The notes beneath the pieces were generated by a model. The model saw nothing but the letters and a program-made list of their open reading frames with translations. It was not told where the DNA came from and ran no database searches. The translations under genes and the position numbers were made by a program. This document shows positions 1 through 11,505 of a DNA stretch of 64,000 nt, one piece after another. The stretch comes from Blasia pusilla (taxonomy: Eukaryota; Marchantiophyta; Marchantiopsida; Blasiales), in the NCBI GenBank assembly GCA_050084515.1, contig CM114273.1, positions 23,560,001 to 23,624,000 on the forward strand, read 5' to 3'. Numbering within the stretch: position 1 is the first letter of the stretch; the number at the start of each line of letters is the position of its first letter.

Positions 1-690
1 TCCTCCATATGATTGATATCCACCACGACCAAGGAAGCTTCTACCACGACCCCTGCCTCTGTTTGATCCATAACTTGCAAATAGGGCACTCTCTTGCAAA
101 CTAGACGAGCTACCGCTCCCTACTTGGCGTATCTCTTCACTAATTAACAGAGGGACTAACTCTTCAAATGTTGGATACTTCTCTCTTACAGAGATAGAGG
201 TCTCAAAGGACTTGTAATCCTTTGGAAGGCCTTGAAGAGTGAACAAAATCAGATCATCTTCTATTGTCACTCCAATGCTATTCAACTAGTCAACAATATG
301 TCTTATACTCAAAATATAATCATTGATGCTCTGCGATCCTTTTCTCACTTGGTTCAATTACTGTTTCAATTGAAACTTTCTGGCCTTTATAGATGTCTAG
401 AATAGCTTTTCCAATGCACCCTAGGTCTCCTTTGGAGAATCAACATCTTGAATGTGACCTATCATTGGCGAACTCATTGTTATTGAAATGTAGTGGATTA
501 CTTGCCTTGTGCGTTTGTTCAAGGCGCAAACATTCAAGTCTGTTGGGTCACCTTCTGGCTTGGCCTCATCACTTGTGACAAGCTCCCATAATTCTTAACC
601 CATGAGAAATTTTTACATGTGAAACTTCCACACATTGTAATTATGCTTATCTAGCTTCTCGTCTGTGATTGTTGTTGAGGAATATTCCAT
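1..690 (-). pseudogene. Copia-type gag (UBN2-like) fragment, disrupted
   Basis: The minus strand from an ATG at 690 reads as a Ty1/Copia Gag. It opens MEYSSTTITDEKLDKHNY, passes WKFHM and WELV, then the typical middle SSPMIGHIQDVDSPKE and WGALEKLF, then LTLFTLQGLPKDYKSFE-like text (seen as LILFTLQGLPKDYKSF), and ends in a Gly/Arg/Ser-rich tail (GSNRGRGRSFLGRGGY) running off the window edge. This protein family coats the element RNA in virus-like particles. Several in-frame stops are present (after WKFHM, before ELWELV, in the LF*TSIKA region and in the QLKQ* region), so it is inactive. It lies downstream of an LTR and primer-binding site in the same orientation. The zinc knuckle and pol would lie outside the window. 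Confidence 0.85.
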
Positions 691-1194
691 GACGAACGAT
701 TTCACTCATAAAACCATAATTTCAGGCTTTCTACTGCTCCAATTGAAGCATAGACCACTCCTACACATAAATAGATCTAAAATTTGCCAAAATTGAACAA
801 TAGTATGAAAGAACTAGTCGAAATTGGCTTGTAGAGAGCAAACTGCACAACTTTTCTTCACTAATTGCACTTTCCTACACTTAAATTGCTATTGCATGAG
901 CTCAGAATGTTAGAATCGAGCGATCTTGGGTGCATTGGAAATCTCTCGATAAGCTCTACAAGACGGCTAGAACTAGCCTTGGGTGTTTTTCTAGCCGCTG
1001 CGGACACAGATGGCGAAATCGATTGGAAAAGCCTTAAAAAATGCCTCAAAAGTTTTATCATCGTCAAAGCTCCGCCTGAAATCTGCACCCACTCAGCTGT
1101 GAATAAAACTTCCTTCTCCCAAACTAAAATTGTGCCTTCTCTTGCCTCTCTACTCTCCTCAAACACAAAGAATTTCAAGTGATGTTCTCCTATC

Positions 1195-1206
1195 GCTATG
1201 ATACCA
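1195..1206 (-). other. tRNA-Met primer-binding site of Copia element
   Basis: Minus strand TGGTATCATAGC follows the LTR end with no gap. The initiator-tRNA-Met primer site common in plant Copia elements is TGGTATCAGAGC, so one base differs. This fixes the LTR boundary and the transcription direction (minus). A leader of about 500 bp (691-1194) separates it from the gag ATG. The open frames in that leader are not recognisable proteins. Confidence 0.8.
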
Positions 1207-1557
1207 TGTGGAAAACTGCTAAACAAGCATAACTGGTGGAAAACGGTTCTCACACACACATACCACCATGGAGAACAAAATTTTCAATGAGAGAATGAGT
1301 GGAGGCTGGTCCTCTTCTCAATTATATAGGGTATGTACAAGAAACCCTAACCTTAACCTTAACCATAGTCTCGAGTTAGACTAACTATGATTAACTAACC
1401 TTAGTTAAGATAATCGTGCTTAAGTGACTAACCAAGATTAAGCTTCCCTACTTCATGTGAGTACCAAATGTAGCAGTTCAGGTGTCTCGTGACCTTGACT
1501 ATAACTCAATCTTCAATATATTATTCTTCCATCTCCACTTCTCCCACCAAAATAACA
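1207..1557 (-). repeat. 5' LTR of the Copia element
   Basis: On the minus strand this 351-bp block begins TGTTATTTTGGTGGG at 1557 and ends TTTTCCACA at 1207, giving the TGT...ACA ends of an LTR. It sits directly against a primer-binding site. It contains a short telomere-like run (aaaccctaaccttaacctt, about 1342-1375). The second LTR is outside the window, so the outer boundary rests on the terminal dinucleotides and the neighbouring primer site. Confidence 0.7.
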
Positions 1558-1980
1558 AGCATGAATTAAAATAAAAATTAATGAAATCATTTCCCTCTTC
1601 CATTGAAATTCACTTTTCCTTCCCAAAAATATCAAATTTAAGGGAAAATTTATATATAGATATAGGGATAAATTTACAAACTTGTTACTCTATTGTTTTA
1701 CTAGTATGAGCTTGTATTATACCCGAATTTAAATTTCTTTTCAAATATCATTTTCAACTAATTTTGAACAATCTTATGAACTAAAAATGTGAAGACTAAA
1801 AGAATTTTGTAAAATGAAATGACATTGTCTAATAATATTTTAAATCATCTCACTATTTTGTCTTATCTAGATTGCAGAATATAATATAGCTACATGCTCG
1901 GACCGTTGGACTAAAAAATCTATGGCTTCCACGGCTTCTATAACATGCGCAATACAATAGTGACATAAGTTAAAATATTA
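1558..1980. other. AT-rich spacer between Copia LTR and Helitron end
   Basis: No gene, repeat or RNA could be recognised here. It is AT-rich and presumably older host or transposon DNA into which the Copia element and the Helitron inserted. Confidence 0.4.
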
Positions 1981-4521
1981 CTAGTAAGATGCCCGTGCGA
2001 TGCATAATAGATGAAGTAAGATAGTATAGAAGGAAGGTGCGTTAGACTTCAAATTTTATTTCATCCCAATATTTCTTTGTATACAACATTTCGTGTGTAG
2101 TCACCTTCCTTATTTGAATGTTTATCGCTTCCAATGGTAATGTGGATGGAACTTTCCTTCCCTATTCTAGATAATGCTACATACAATTGACCATGAGAAA
2201 ATACATGAGTAGGCAAATAAATGCCAACCTTTTGCAAAGTTTGACCTTGAGCCTTATTAATAATCATAGCAAAAGCCGGCCTAATAGGGAATTGAAACCC
2301 ACGTAAATCAAATGGCAAATCGGAATATGATGCAATCAATGGAATTCGTGGAATAAAAACTCGATCTCTCATATTCTTCCCAGTAATAATTTCAGCATCG
2401 ATGCAATGACGCATAAATCCACGAATTGCCAATCTTGTTCTGTTTGCTTGTCCGTGTTATCCATTCATGCTCCATAAGAGCATGATTAGTGCACCAATCT
2501 TCAAACACAACCGATGTGTGGGAAGTCCAGAAGGCAAGCATGTGTTCAAAAATTCAGTTGGATAGATATGACTCATCCCCTCATTCGGAATAGAGTCGAC
2601 ACTGAGGTAAATATGCTCACGTACAGAATATGTAATGAATTGGTGAGAAAAGGTAATCTATTGCTCGAATTCAATTAAACTTCCCTCAAAAAAATTTTCC
2701 ATGTTAAAACAATTACCTCGTCAGGAAATCGAGACATAACGCTTGTATTTATGTAGTCCACGTCTTTATTTCTCAAAGTCAAAATTGTTGTATCTCTTAT
2801 GGAATTGGCTAGGAGTATTGCCATATATCAAATCAATAAGATCGCATATCTTGTTACTTTTAGTAACCATTTCAGAAGGTGATCGTATAAAGTCTTCTCC
2901 CATATGAGGGTGCAAAGGTACACGACCGTCTCCCACTTCCAATAACCAATCAACAAAAGCTTGTTGTTCACTACGCAAATGACCTTCCAACCTTTGAACT
3001 CACATATTTGTTGTCAACTTCATGACCTTTACATTAGACCAAAGAGATGACCTCTTTATAGTGGCTTGGATGATGTGCAACCGATCCCCATGACAAACTA
3101 TATGCAAAACTTGATGAAAATCACCACCAAATACCATAAGTTTTCCACCAAATGGCAATTGTAGTAGATTATCCGAAACAACTCCCATAATATCTTGTAA
3201 AGGTTGATTCACGGCCTCAAATGCATGACGATGAGCCATAGGTGCCTCATCCCATATAATGAGAATCGCATCACGGATTAAGCGCTCCATCACTTTCAAC
3301 TAATAAACTTTTAAAAAAAAAAAGAGTTAGAAGTTGTAATATTTTGATTAATAGAATGTTATGCACGTAACATAATCGGAGCTAATTAAAAATACTACTT
3401 GCACTTACTTGCAAGTAGAGCTTTCATGAAAATTGATGGGGATCTTGAAGCTCAAATGAGCAATTCGTCCTCCATCTAATAATAGAGTAGTTATCCTGGA
3501 TGACGCTACAGCCAAAGCTATACCTCTTGCACTCCTGACACTCGCAAGGAGAAGATTTTATAAAAATGTTTTTCCCGTTCCACCAGGACCATAGATGAAA
3601 AATACTTTTGGAGATGGTGGAACATTCACGTAGATTTTATCAAGCTCATCATGTACAGCGTAGAAGATACTATTAGGATGAAAATGAATGATGTAAGGAG
3701 TGGTATTGATGAATTTTTACCTGACGTCGTTCATATAAGAGATCTTCTATAAGTGGAACCAAGAATTGACTGTATAGTGTAGCAATTTGAGCAGGTGTGT
3801 TGTACACTAGAATAATTAGATGGCGAAGTGAAGAACCTGTACGGATGATAGAGGCTTCTTCAAAGCAAGATAACACTTCCCTATCATCCTCATGAAGTCC
3901 TAGTTGAATCGCAGCTTCCTTGAAGGTTGGACATAATACCCCTTCAATAGTTCTTAAGCATTTGTATGTAGTTGCTCCTCGAACATGATGGAGGAGCAAT
4001 CTCAACCAATGACGTTCTCCTTCACCTATGAAAGAGTTAAATAAATTAGCCCACATTCCAAAAAAATACATCGCTTTAGAGGATAGTATATATTGAAAAT
4101 ATACAAAGAGCTTTTACCTGGATGAGTAAGGTATAAGCAGCCAATGGGATGGCCACAACCATTTCTATTATGTACCGTGCGAATCCATTTCTTGTTGCTC
4201 CAACGATAATATGAAGGAAAATCTAAATATATATATTGTCGGGCATTGGAATCCAATATATTGGTTGCAAACCATTGTGTCAAAGTTGTCTCTCTTTTTT
4301 GTTGCAGAATATTTTCTGAAGCCATGAGCATTACTGAAGTAGATTATTTGTTGCTCTAGAAGATGAGCTGCTAATCGCACAATACTTGGAAGTTCAACAT
4401 GTAGACTAAATTTGAAAAGACGCCAACATGCCTCTGAAGAAGATATATTTATGAAAAAATAAGAATTCCAAGTATTAGAGTAAGAAGAATGAAATGAAGT
4501 TCCAAAAAAATAATAAAACAT
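1981..4521 (-). mobile_element. Helitron fragment with CTAG 3' terminus
   Basis: The minus strand ends GCATCGCACGGGCATC-TTA-CTAG at 1981 and is followed by T. This is a plant Helitron 3' end: CTRR terminus, a GC-rich GCATCGCACGGGC element just inside it, and insertion before T. The interior on the same strand encodes a PIF1-like helicase. The 5' TC end and a Rep nuclease domain were not found, so only the 3' part is supported. The upper boundary given is the last point where helicase coding is visible. Confidence 0.7.
2061..4521 (-). pseudogene. PIF1-like helicase of a Helitron (decayed)
   Basis: Coding pieces on the minus strand are in family order. About 4520-4100: FKFSLHVELPSIVRLAAHLL and DSNARQYIYLDFPSYYRW, typical of the segment before the helicase core. 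About 4020-3720: GERHWLRLLLHHVRGATT and VLCPTFKEAAIQLGL. About 3600-3560: a Walker A region reading FFIYGPGGTGK. 3299-3000: Walker B-like IIWDEAPMAHRHAFEAV and motif III FGGDFHQVL. 2432-2061: FAMIINKAQGQTLQKVGIYL and GQLYVALSRI (motifs V and VI). In intact elements this helicase is fused to a Rep nuclease and unwinds DNA for rolling-circle transposition. Here the frame changes repeatedly and stops intervene, so it is a relic. No Rep domain was found upstream. Confidence 0.85.
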
Positions 4522-5172
4522 TAGAACAATCCTTCATACGCTTCTTTGTTGATGCCCTCTCTGTTGTGTACTCCCTTTCATTGTTCGACCTCCTAAGCTA
4601 ATATAGGGGTGTCCCTTGGATTTCTATACAAATAGTGTTTCCCAAGTCAACTACTGGTTGTGGAAAGTAACCCCTATCTGACAACGCAGGTTGCCCTCTA
4701 GCGGGCAGTGAATCTTTTATGGCATACTCGGGGGTGAATCTCTGACTTGAAGGAGGACTATCTACACAATGCAACTTTCTCCACTTAGTCAGATGCTTGA
4801 AATCCTCTTGGGATGTAGGAGACTACTTGGAACTCTCCAATGGATGGAGATCGGATGACTTTACACCATAATGCTTCTTTGATAAAGCGGCCTTGGACAC
4901 ACTTTTCCCCTTCCCTTGTGTAGACTTTTTGGCTGTAATTCTTGTTGCCATGTGTAGATAGCTTTGTCTTGTTCCGCACCTTTCTTGCAGGTTGTCGAAG
5001 CTGTTGGAGTTGTTGAGCTGTTGGAGGTGTGGAGTTGTAGCTGCTTGCGAAAGCCATAGATAGCCGCGGCCATGCGTTTAAGACCGCGTAGATTAGGCCT
5101 TAGGCGCAGGCGGTTCGGCACGGTTTAGGGTCGGTAATACCGGCAGCGGACAGCGGATATCGAGCTTCAAGG
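4522..5172. other. Unassigned stretch upstream of the helicase
   Basis: Overlapping short minus-strand frames (4785-5121) are low-complexity (Ser/Thr/Gln-rich) with no recognisable domain. It might include the rest of the Helitron, but no Rep motif or 5' TC terminus was identified. Confidence 0.3.
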
Positions 5173-5262
5173 ACGGATGGACGGATGGACGACTGGGTGG
5201 ACGGATGGACGGACGGACGGCCGGACGGATGGACGGACGGATGGACGGACGGACGGACGGAA
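5173..5262. repeat. GGAC/GGAT tetranucleotide microsatellite
   Basis: About 90 bp of tandem ggac and ggat units. It creates artificial open frames (Asp-Gly-Arg-Thr repeats on plus, Arg-Pro-Ser repeats on minus) that should not be read as genes. Confidence 0.95.
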
Positions 5263-5527
5263 TCATTTCCGTCCGTTTAGGTTTCCCTTCTGTATCGCAG
5301 TTCGTCCATTTGAAATTCCGTTCCGTATCGCAGTCCGTCCCCTCACCCATACTCTCCCACCATACCGTTTTGAAAAAACAAATGCAGCGTCGTCGGTTTA
5401 CCATGCGGATTAGCAAATGCTTCAGAACCGTTGTTCGTGTTACCATGTGGATTAGCAAATGCTTCAGAGGAAGATAGGATTAGCGAGGATTAGAGAGGGA
5501 GGTTCGGGAAGGTTGGATGAGTGAGGA

Positions 5528-5965
5528 TTAAGAATCATTTTTCGGATTAAGAAGAGCTTTCGTCGATCAGGGATTGGATGTTCCGAAATGTTCAGGCATT
5601 GGATCCGAATAGTTGCGTGTTCGGATTAGCTAAACGTAGAAGAAAAACCAGAGTTTCTTCGAATTCAAGCTTTTGACGGATAAAAAGGCTCTGTTCGGTG
5701 CGTAGAGCGAATGAGCTGAACTTCTACCTGAGTACGTTTTATACTATTTTTAGTGCCGATTAAGAATCATTTTTCGGATTAAGAAGATTTCGGATTCCGA
5801 AATGTTTGGGCATTGGATCCGAATAGCTGCGTGTTTGGATTAGCTAAACGTAGAAGATAAAACCAGAGTTTCTTCGAATTCAAGCTTTAGACGGATAAAG
5901 AAGGCTTCGGTGCGCAGAGCGAATGAGCTGAACCTCAACCTGACTACGGTTTACACTATGATTTG
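5528..5965 (+). repeat. Two-copy tandem duplication, unit about 230 bp
   Basis: The unit starting ttaagaatcatttttcggat at 5528 recurs at 5759. Both copies share gcattggatccgaatag, ttcggattagctaaacgtag-like text, gagtttcttcgaattcaagc and gcgaatgagctgaac. The second copy has small deletions. It lies just upstream of the MULE gene and could be its subterminal or promoter region, though that link is inference. Confidence 0.85.
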
Positions 5966-6161
5966 AAAGGTATGTATCTCTACCCCTCAAATTTGTTTTT
6001 TGTAGTGGCAGCAGAAGCTGGTTTCTCGTTCTGCCATTTGTTTGATCCGAAGAATTCTTCCCTTAAACCTGAGTTGATGTATTTGAAAGCATGTTGTACC
6101 TCACTGGTAGGGTTTCACTGATATATGAATGATACTAAGTATGGCTAAGTAATCCCTATGC

Positions 6162-9100
6162 ATGCTTCGAGGAAATCTGCATGTCCGAACTCAGACCTCA
6201 CTGTGTTCTTGTTTTCTTCTTGTGCTTGGCAGCTTCTCAAAGCCCTCGCAAATCTGTATCCACTCTGTCACCATGGTGAAATACACAAAATATTCCACTA
6301 CATTAGAATGTGATACTATCCAGACCCCACCGCCTGGTCCTTTTTTAAGAGAACACCTCATTTGGTATGGTGACCGAAAGGAGGCATGGATTCATACTGA
6401 AAGGGTACATGACTTCATCCGTGGTGAAGAATATAGACCGCATTTTCAGACTACTTTCCGAATCAGAAAGACAGATAAATCAGGACACAAGAATCTTACC
6501 ATTCGATATTGGTGCCCATATGGACCGCATGATTGTAGGGGTTCGGTTTGGACATCTTTGCCCAACGAGGTCTTTGACCCTAACATTCGTCGCATAGGGG
6601 GCAAGGGTAGCAGGCGAGAAAAACAGAGCACACGCCTTGGACTATCTCAAGGACGCGGATGTCAATTTCACTTCGCTGTAGTCTATCCAGCAGATCGTGT
6701 TGGTTTCTGTATGATAAGGCATCTTCATTCAAACCATGTGGACAAGGAAGGTCGGATATGCCATGGTGACTTGGATAAGACAGCAGATATTGCAAATACA
6801 ACTGTCGCCCCAAAACTAAGTTTGCACTGCACGGATTTTGTAGAGCGCTTGTTACGAGTGAATGTAAGCCCCAAGAATATCATGAAAGAGCATAGGAGGT
6901 GGATTCGGCAGACACATCCGTGGAAAACCCCGATCGAAAACATGCATGGGGCAGGGACGCCATGCTGAAGCATCAAGACGTACTAAATATTAAGCATTCT
7001 ATGCGAAGGCAAGAAGGGGGATATGACGGAACCGATGACGCTACTGCAATTCATCACTGGGTACAAGCACATCCTGAGAATGTAATTTACTACAGGGAGG
7101 CTATTTCCAAGTTGAACGGTCAAATTCTTCGCTTTGTACTTTCAACACCTTGGATGCTCCAGAATCTCTTAGAGCTAGGGAACGGCGGGGCCATCTCCAT
7201 GGACGCAACCCATGGCACCAACATTTACGAGGTTAGTTGGCCTTGATCCTATCATTTGTTGTAGAATTGATGGAGCCATGGAGCAGGGAACCGAAAATGC
7301 TCCTACTTAAGGACTGTTTGAAATGCTGGAAATTTTGAACTTAGTGTAAAGTGTCTACAAAGAATACATGATTCAAATTTTTGTTTTTCACTACTTTCAA
7401 TGGACATTATAGGTGAGTCAATGCGTTTATCTTTATCAGTAACCATTCCATTTTGTGCGATATTTCTTACGTACATACTGGTGCATGTTTTCATTTGTCT
7501 TCTATTCTGAACATTATGTTATGTGTGTTCACAGTATCAATTATTCACATTCTGGGTTTTTGAAGTTCCGAATGGCCTGCCATTGGTATGGGCAATCCTA
7601 CAACGACATCAACACGAAGATCTGGTGGAGACCTTGTCCCAAATCAAGGACTAGGCACAGAGGAATATACACTCGAGCCTGCAAGATACAAAGGCAAATG
7701 AATGGAAGCCTTCATGCTTCATTGTGGATGATTCGAAAGAGGAACAATCTGCTATTCAAAATGTATTTCCAGGTGTCCCTATTGACCTCTGCTTATGGCA
7801 TGTTCGCAAGAACTGGTTAAAGAATCTGCATCAACGAGTGCGTTGTCCAATTACGAAAGCGGACATGAACAGAGACTTGGGTGGTGTAATGTACTCACGT
7901 GATGAAGGTATATCATCAATCAAACAGATAGTACACTTACATGCTTTTCTCTTTCATGGATGGTTTCCTCCACATACCGTTCAATGACTAATAAATAATT
8001 TACATATGCCATTGCAGATCCCATCGACGCCTCCTATCGGTTTATGCGCAAGTGGGTTGGATCAGAATGACACTTTGTGAAGTAGTATGGAAGCTACTGG
8101 CATCCAAAAATTTTGAACTGGGCCAAGGGATACCGTAAGCACGCAAGGTCCAACCAAGATACGAATGCTGCAATCGAAAGGTGGCACCACACTCTAAAAA
8201 TGCACCTAGCGTCCAGCATGCCCACCATGCCAACAAGAAAACTGATAAGGCTTGTGCAAATGCTCACTGGTGAAATAGAAGATTTCTTCTCGTACCTAGG
8301 CTTCTTGAAACGAGAAGGCATGGTGAGAAACAAGGCCATACAAAAAGTTATGCTCATGGCAATTAAAAGGGCAAATGACATACCGGATAATCATGTCACA
8401 TTTGAATTGGTAGATGGGAGGAAATGTGCGAAGATGAAAAGTATTTCAAAGCCAGATGTTTGGCATTATGTGGTCGACTACGATACAAGAGATGCTGCTT
8501 GTACATGTCCTCGTGCCAACAAAGGGTTCACTTGTAAACATCAGGTCTGTCTTCATACAACTTTGATGTGATTTAGGGCCTTTACATCAGATTTCAGCAA
8601 GCTGAATTCCATCTGTTTTAACACACTCCGTCTGCAGGTAAAATGTCTTCTCCTCTGTGGCCACACAGAAGTTCAATTGTTGTCTTGCTTAGGAACTCGC
8701 TTTGGAAGCAGAGCGGGCGGGTTTGAAAATTTGGTGCAAGAGCCACACAAGGATGAATTACATGAAAAAGATCAAGAAGACGAAGATGGAGATATTGGGC
8801 ATGAGGGACAAGACCATGTGCTTGCTGAACCTACAGGAAGAGATCCGCCACCAAAAACCACCACCAAGGATGTTCGAGACATCATGGAGAAATGCCTAAA
8901 CGCTACCCTTGGGGTTCCATTCTCAGATATGCTCCTTCAACACTTGTTTCAACTAGTGCAGAAGGATTTAGATTCAGTTTTGAACCTCAAGGCCAGGGTA
9001 GAGACTAACACTCACGTTGAAGGTAATGCTAATGACATTGCCACACACTTTCCTGAGCCGTTTGTGGGGAATGAACCACAGAACCGTAGCCTGCGTAGGC

Positions 9101-9525
9101 GCCTGAATTGGCTAGACCGCTTGCATTTAAAACGAAGGTCTCGTGATCCTGTTAGAACTCAGCGGAGTTTTGAAGAGCACCAAGTGGAATCCTTCCACAG
9201 AGTGAGGAAAACTAAGTTTTTGAACATGGAGGCAGAAATGGAAGGGTCGGCATGTATAAGTTTGGACCTGGTGGCTCTATTGAGCCAAGTTGATGAGAAC
9301 CCGTCCCATGGCTTAAACGCAGATTCCCAATGGCCTTTGGTAAACAACACACCTCATAGTACCTACAGGTCTGCCAGTGTCTCAAAGAGGACAAAAGTGG
9401 ACATTATGCTTGATAGCCTTGCTGATTCATCTATTCCATTAGATTGTGAATTACACCCTGGAGCTATAGGAGAAACCAAAGACGCCATAATTATCTTGGA
9501 CTCTCAAGAAGAAACTCTTATGTGA
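6162..9525 (+). pseudogene. MULE transposase with WRKY/GCM1-like and SWIM zinc fingers
   Basis: Four exons are suggested by splice sites: 6162-7231, 7535-7907, 8018-8544 and 8638-9525. Exon 1 carries a zinc-finger-like region (YWCPYGPHDC ... GCQFHFAVVYP ... IRHLHSNHVDKEG) like the WRKY-GCM1 fingers of plant MULEs, then the first catalytic Asp motif AISMDATHGTNIYE. Exon 2 gives the second motif FIVDDSKEEQSAIQNVFPG and LCLWHVRKNW. Exon 3 ends in a SWIM finger, CTCPRANKGFTCKH. Exon 4 adds about 295 residues with an acidic stretch and no known domain. MULE transposases cut and paste DNA transposons. A one-base frameshift near 6930-6940 and in-frame stops at 7652 (TAG), 8068 (TGA) and 8083 (TAG) show it is dead. 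ATG 6162 or 6273 could start it. Terminal inverted repeats were not located. Confidence 0.85.
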
Positions 9526-11505
9526 AAGCCAATTGAATCTCCTTTAATACTGTGAAGTAAAGCGTTGTAACGTCCTTGTAACACGAAGTAGGAGGTGTTA
9601 CACGGGAACACATGATATACAATGTTCTGCATGTTTTTAAATCGAACACCTGAAAACATGTGTTCATCCCTTATTATGTTGTGCATTCTTGAATAAAACC
9701 TTTTGAATCAAGTTTGGTTTCTACCGTGATGGCAGCTCTGAGAAGATCCCATTCGGATCCCGTGGGCATTTTTGAATCTCATTTATGCACTTCTCAAGCA
9801 GGTCGGGCAGGCATACCGCGCGCGCGCACCATTCCACATCGGAGGCTTAACCACGTACAGGGGGGCGCAGCTATACTGCGTCGTGTTCCACGCCGTAGAG
9901 GCAAAACACCGCCACTTTCGTCATATATAGATTCCTCTAAACTAGTTGTAACTAAAGAAGATAGGCTTGACTAGAAAAAAACGCTTCGGACACGCTCCCA
10001 ACCCTACCCTCAAGCCATGTCCCTCTTCGTAAAGTTTTAGCGGCGTCGACCCTACCACAGCTAACTTAGTTGATCCTAAATTCGTCGCTAAAATAATCAT
10101 GTGAAACGATTAGCCGTTAAATAATGTTGAAGTGCAACAACGACTTGTCTATAATACGCGTATGCGGTGATATGTAGTGAAACAAAGCATATGCAAGATG
10201 AACATCGCAGCTCCAGTGTTCATCTTGTTGAACACCTCACAAACAGTGTTCCAAGTCCATGGATATGTACTAGGCCATGTTTAGAACCTCAACAAGTATA
10301 GAAGACCATCAGTAACAAACCAAACATACATATTTAGATTGTGGACAGGAGTGGCTTCGGTTGGTTGAATGCGATAAGTGTGTGAAAATGTCGAACGCAC
10401 AATCTACACAGCTCAACTCATAATATGCACTTCGAATTTTTTTAACATTATAGGCAATTGCAGAGTACAAGTGTGATTTCTTAAGTTACATCTAACCCTG
10501 TGGCAACCCGGGAGGAAAGGGATTAGCATACAGAAAAAGAGTGTCGACAGAAATAGATTGTCGACAGGAGTTGCCTCAAAGGGTTGAAGTAGATAAGCCA
10601 TAGAAAATGTCACCCATACATTGGGAACAACACATATCACAGTATGCACTTCGACTTTTCATAAAAAAAGGCAATTGCAAAGTACATGTGGGATTTCTTA
10701 AGTTACATCTAACCCTGGGGCAACCGGGCGGGGGGGGAATTAGCATAGAACATTTCCATCCTTCCCTCATTGCCATCATACATCCCGCATCTGCACAGAA
10801 CAAATCAACAACCTCACCTTTAGGACATGCCAACATAAATTGCATAAATACAAGGACACCGTCATTGAAGTTACAGAAATAAGATTGTCTAACCTGTTGT
10901 AGCTTCGTGTTGTAGTGCTCAAGGAAGGTCTGCAAAACTGACAAACTCTAGCAGCCGCCATAGATAAGGAACAAAATTGTCCGACCGATAGCCTCTGTTG
11001 GGGTGCTCAATGCAAAACTGCAAAACCTGAAGCAGCCGCCGTCCATCAATAAATTCAAGGCATTCCATGGCACATCAGTATGCGAAGGCCATAGGTTCAT
11101 CCTCAAAGATAGTCAACATTTTATACAGAGTCTGCACAATTGCCAACAGCCGGCTATCTATCACACTATGTACCAACACATGTAAATTTACACTCTTGAG
11201 TAGGTTCAAAATATGTCTATAGTCTATCAAAATTGTGAAAGAAGTTTTAGAGGCATATTGTCTTGGTTCATGTCATTACATGATGAAGTTGCAACTCTAA
11301 TGTCGCCCCGCAGGAGCTCCACTTGTGGACAAAGTTTCCATTTCTAACGCATCCAATGCCGGAGTCGAGAAAAGGGGCAGCGGAGTTGAATGAAAGTCTC
11401 CGCCATCCACATCAGCATGCTGGTCTTTACTTGGCACCGCTACCTCCCGCTGTATGTGTCCAGCTCCACCCACCTAATTACCAGCCGAAGTGTTTCAGCC
11501 CTAAA
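9526..11505. other. Intergenic, contains one tandem duplication
   Basis: No supported gene. The first few hundred bases after 9525 are probably the MULE 3' region. A GC-rich patch at about 9780-9910 and a tandem duplication at 10337-10745 are the only structures seen. Confidence 0.5.
10337..10745. repeat. Tandem duplication, period about 218 bp
   Basis: Unit 1 begins agattgtggacaggagt at 10337 and unit 2 agattgtcgacaggagt at 10555. Both continue to a shared block (tgcacttcga..., ggcaattgca, gatttcttaagttacatcta, accctg.ggcaacc) and end attagcata. The copies have diverged by substitutions and small indels. Confidence 0.85.

Noticed and set aside
865-1259. Opposed open frames of 105 and 132 codons
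   Set aside because: They lie in the Copia leader and the edge of its LTR, between primer-binding site and gag, and show no recognisable protein.
5093-5477. Overlapping open frames of Arg-Pro-Ser or Asp-Gly-Arg-Thr repeats
   Set aside because: They are created by the GGAC/GGAT microsatellite, which leaves several frames open at once on both strands.
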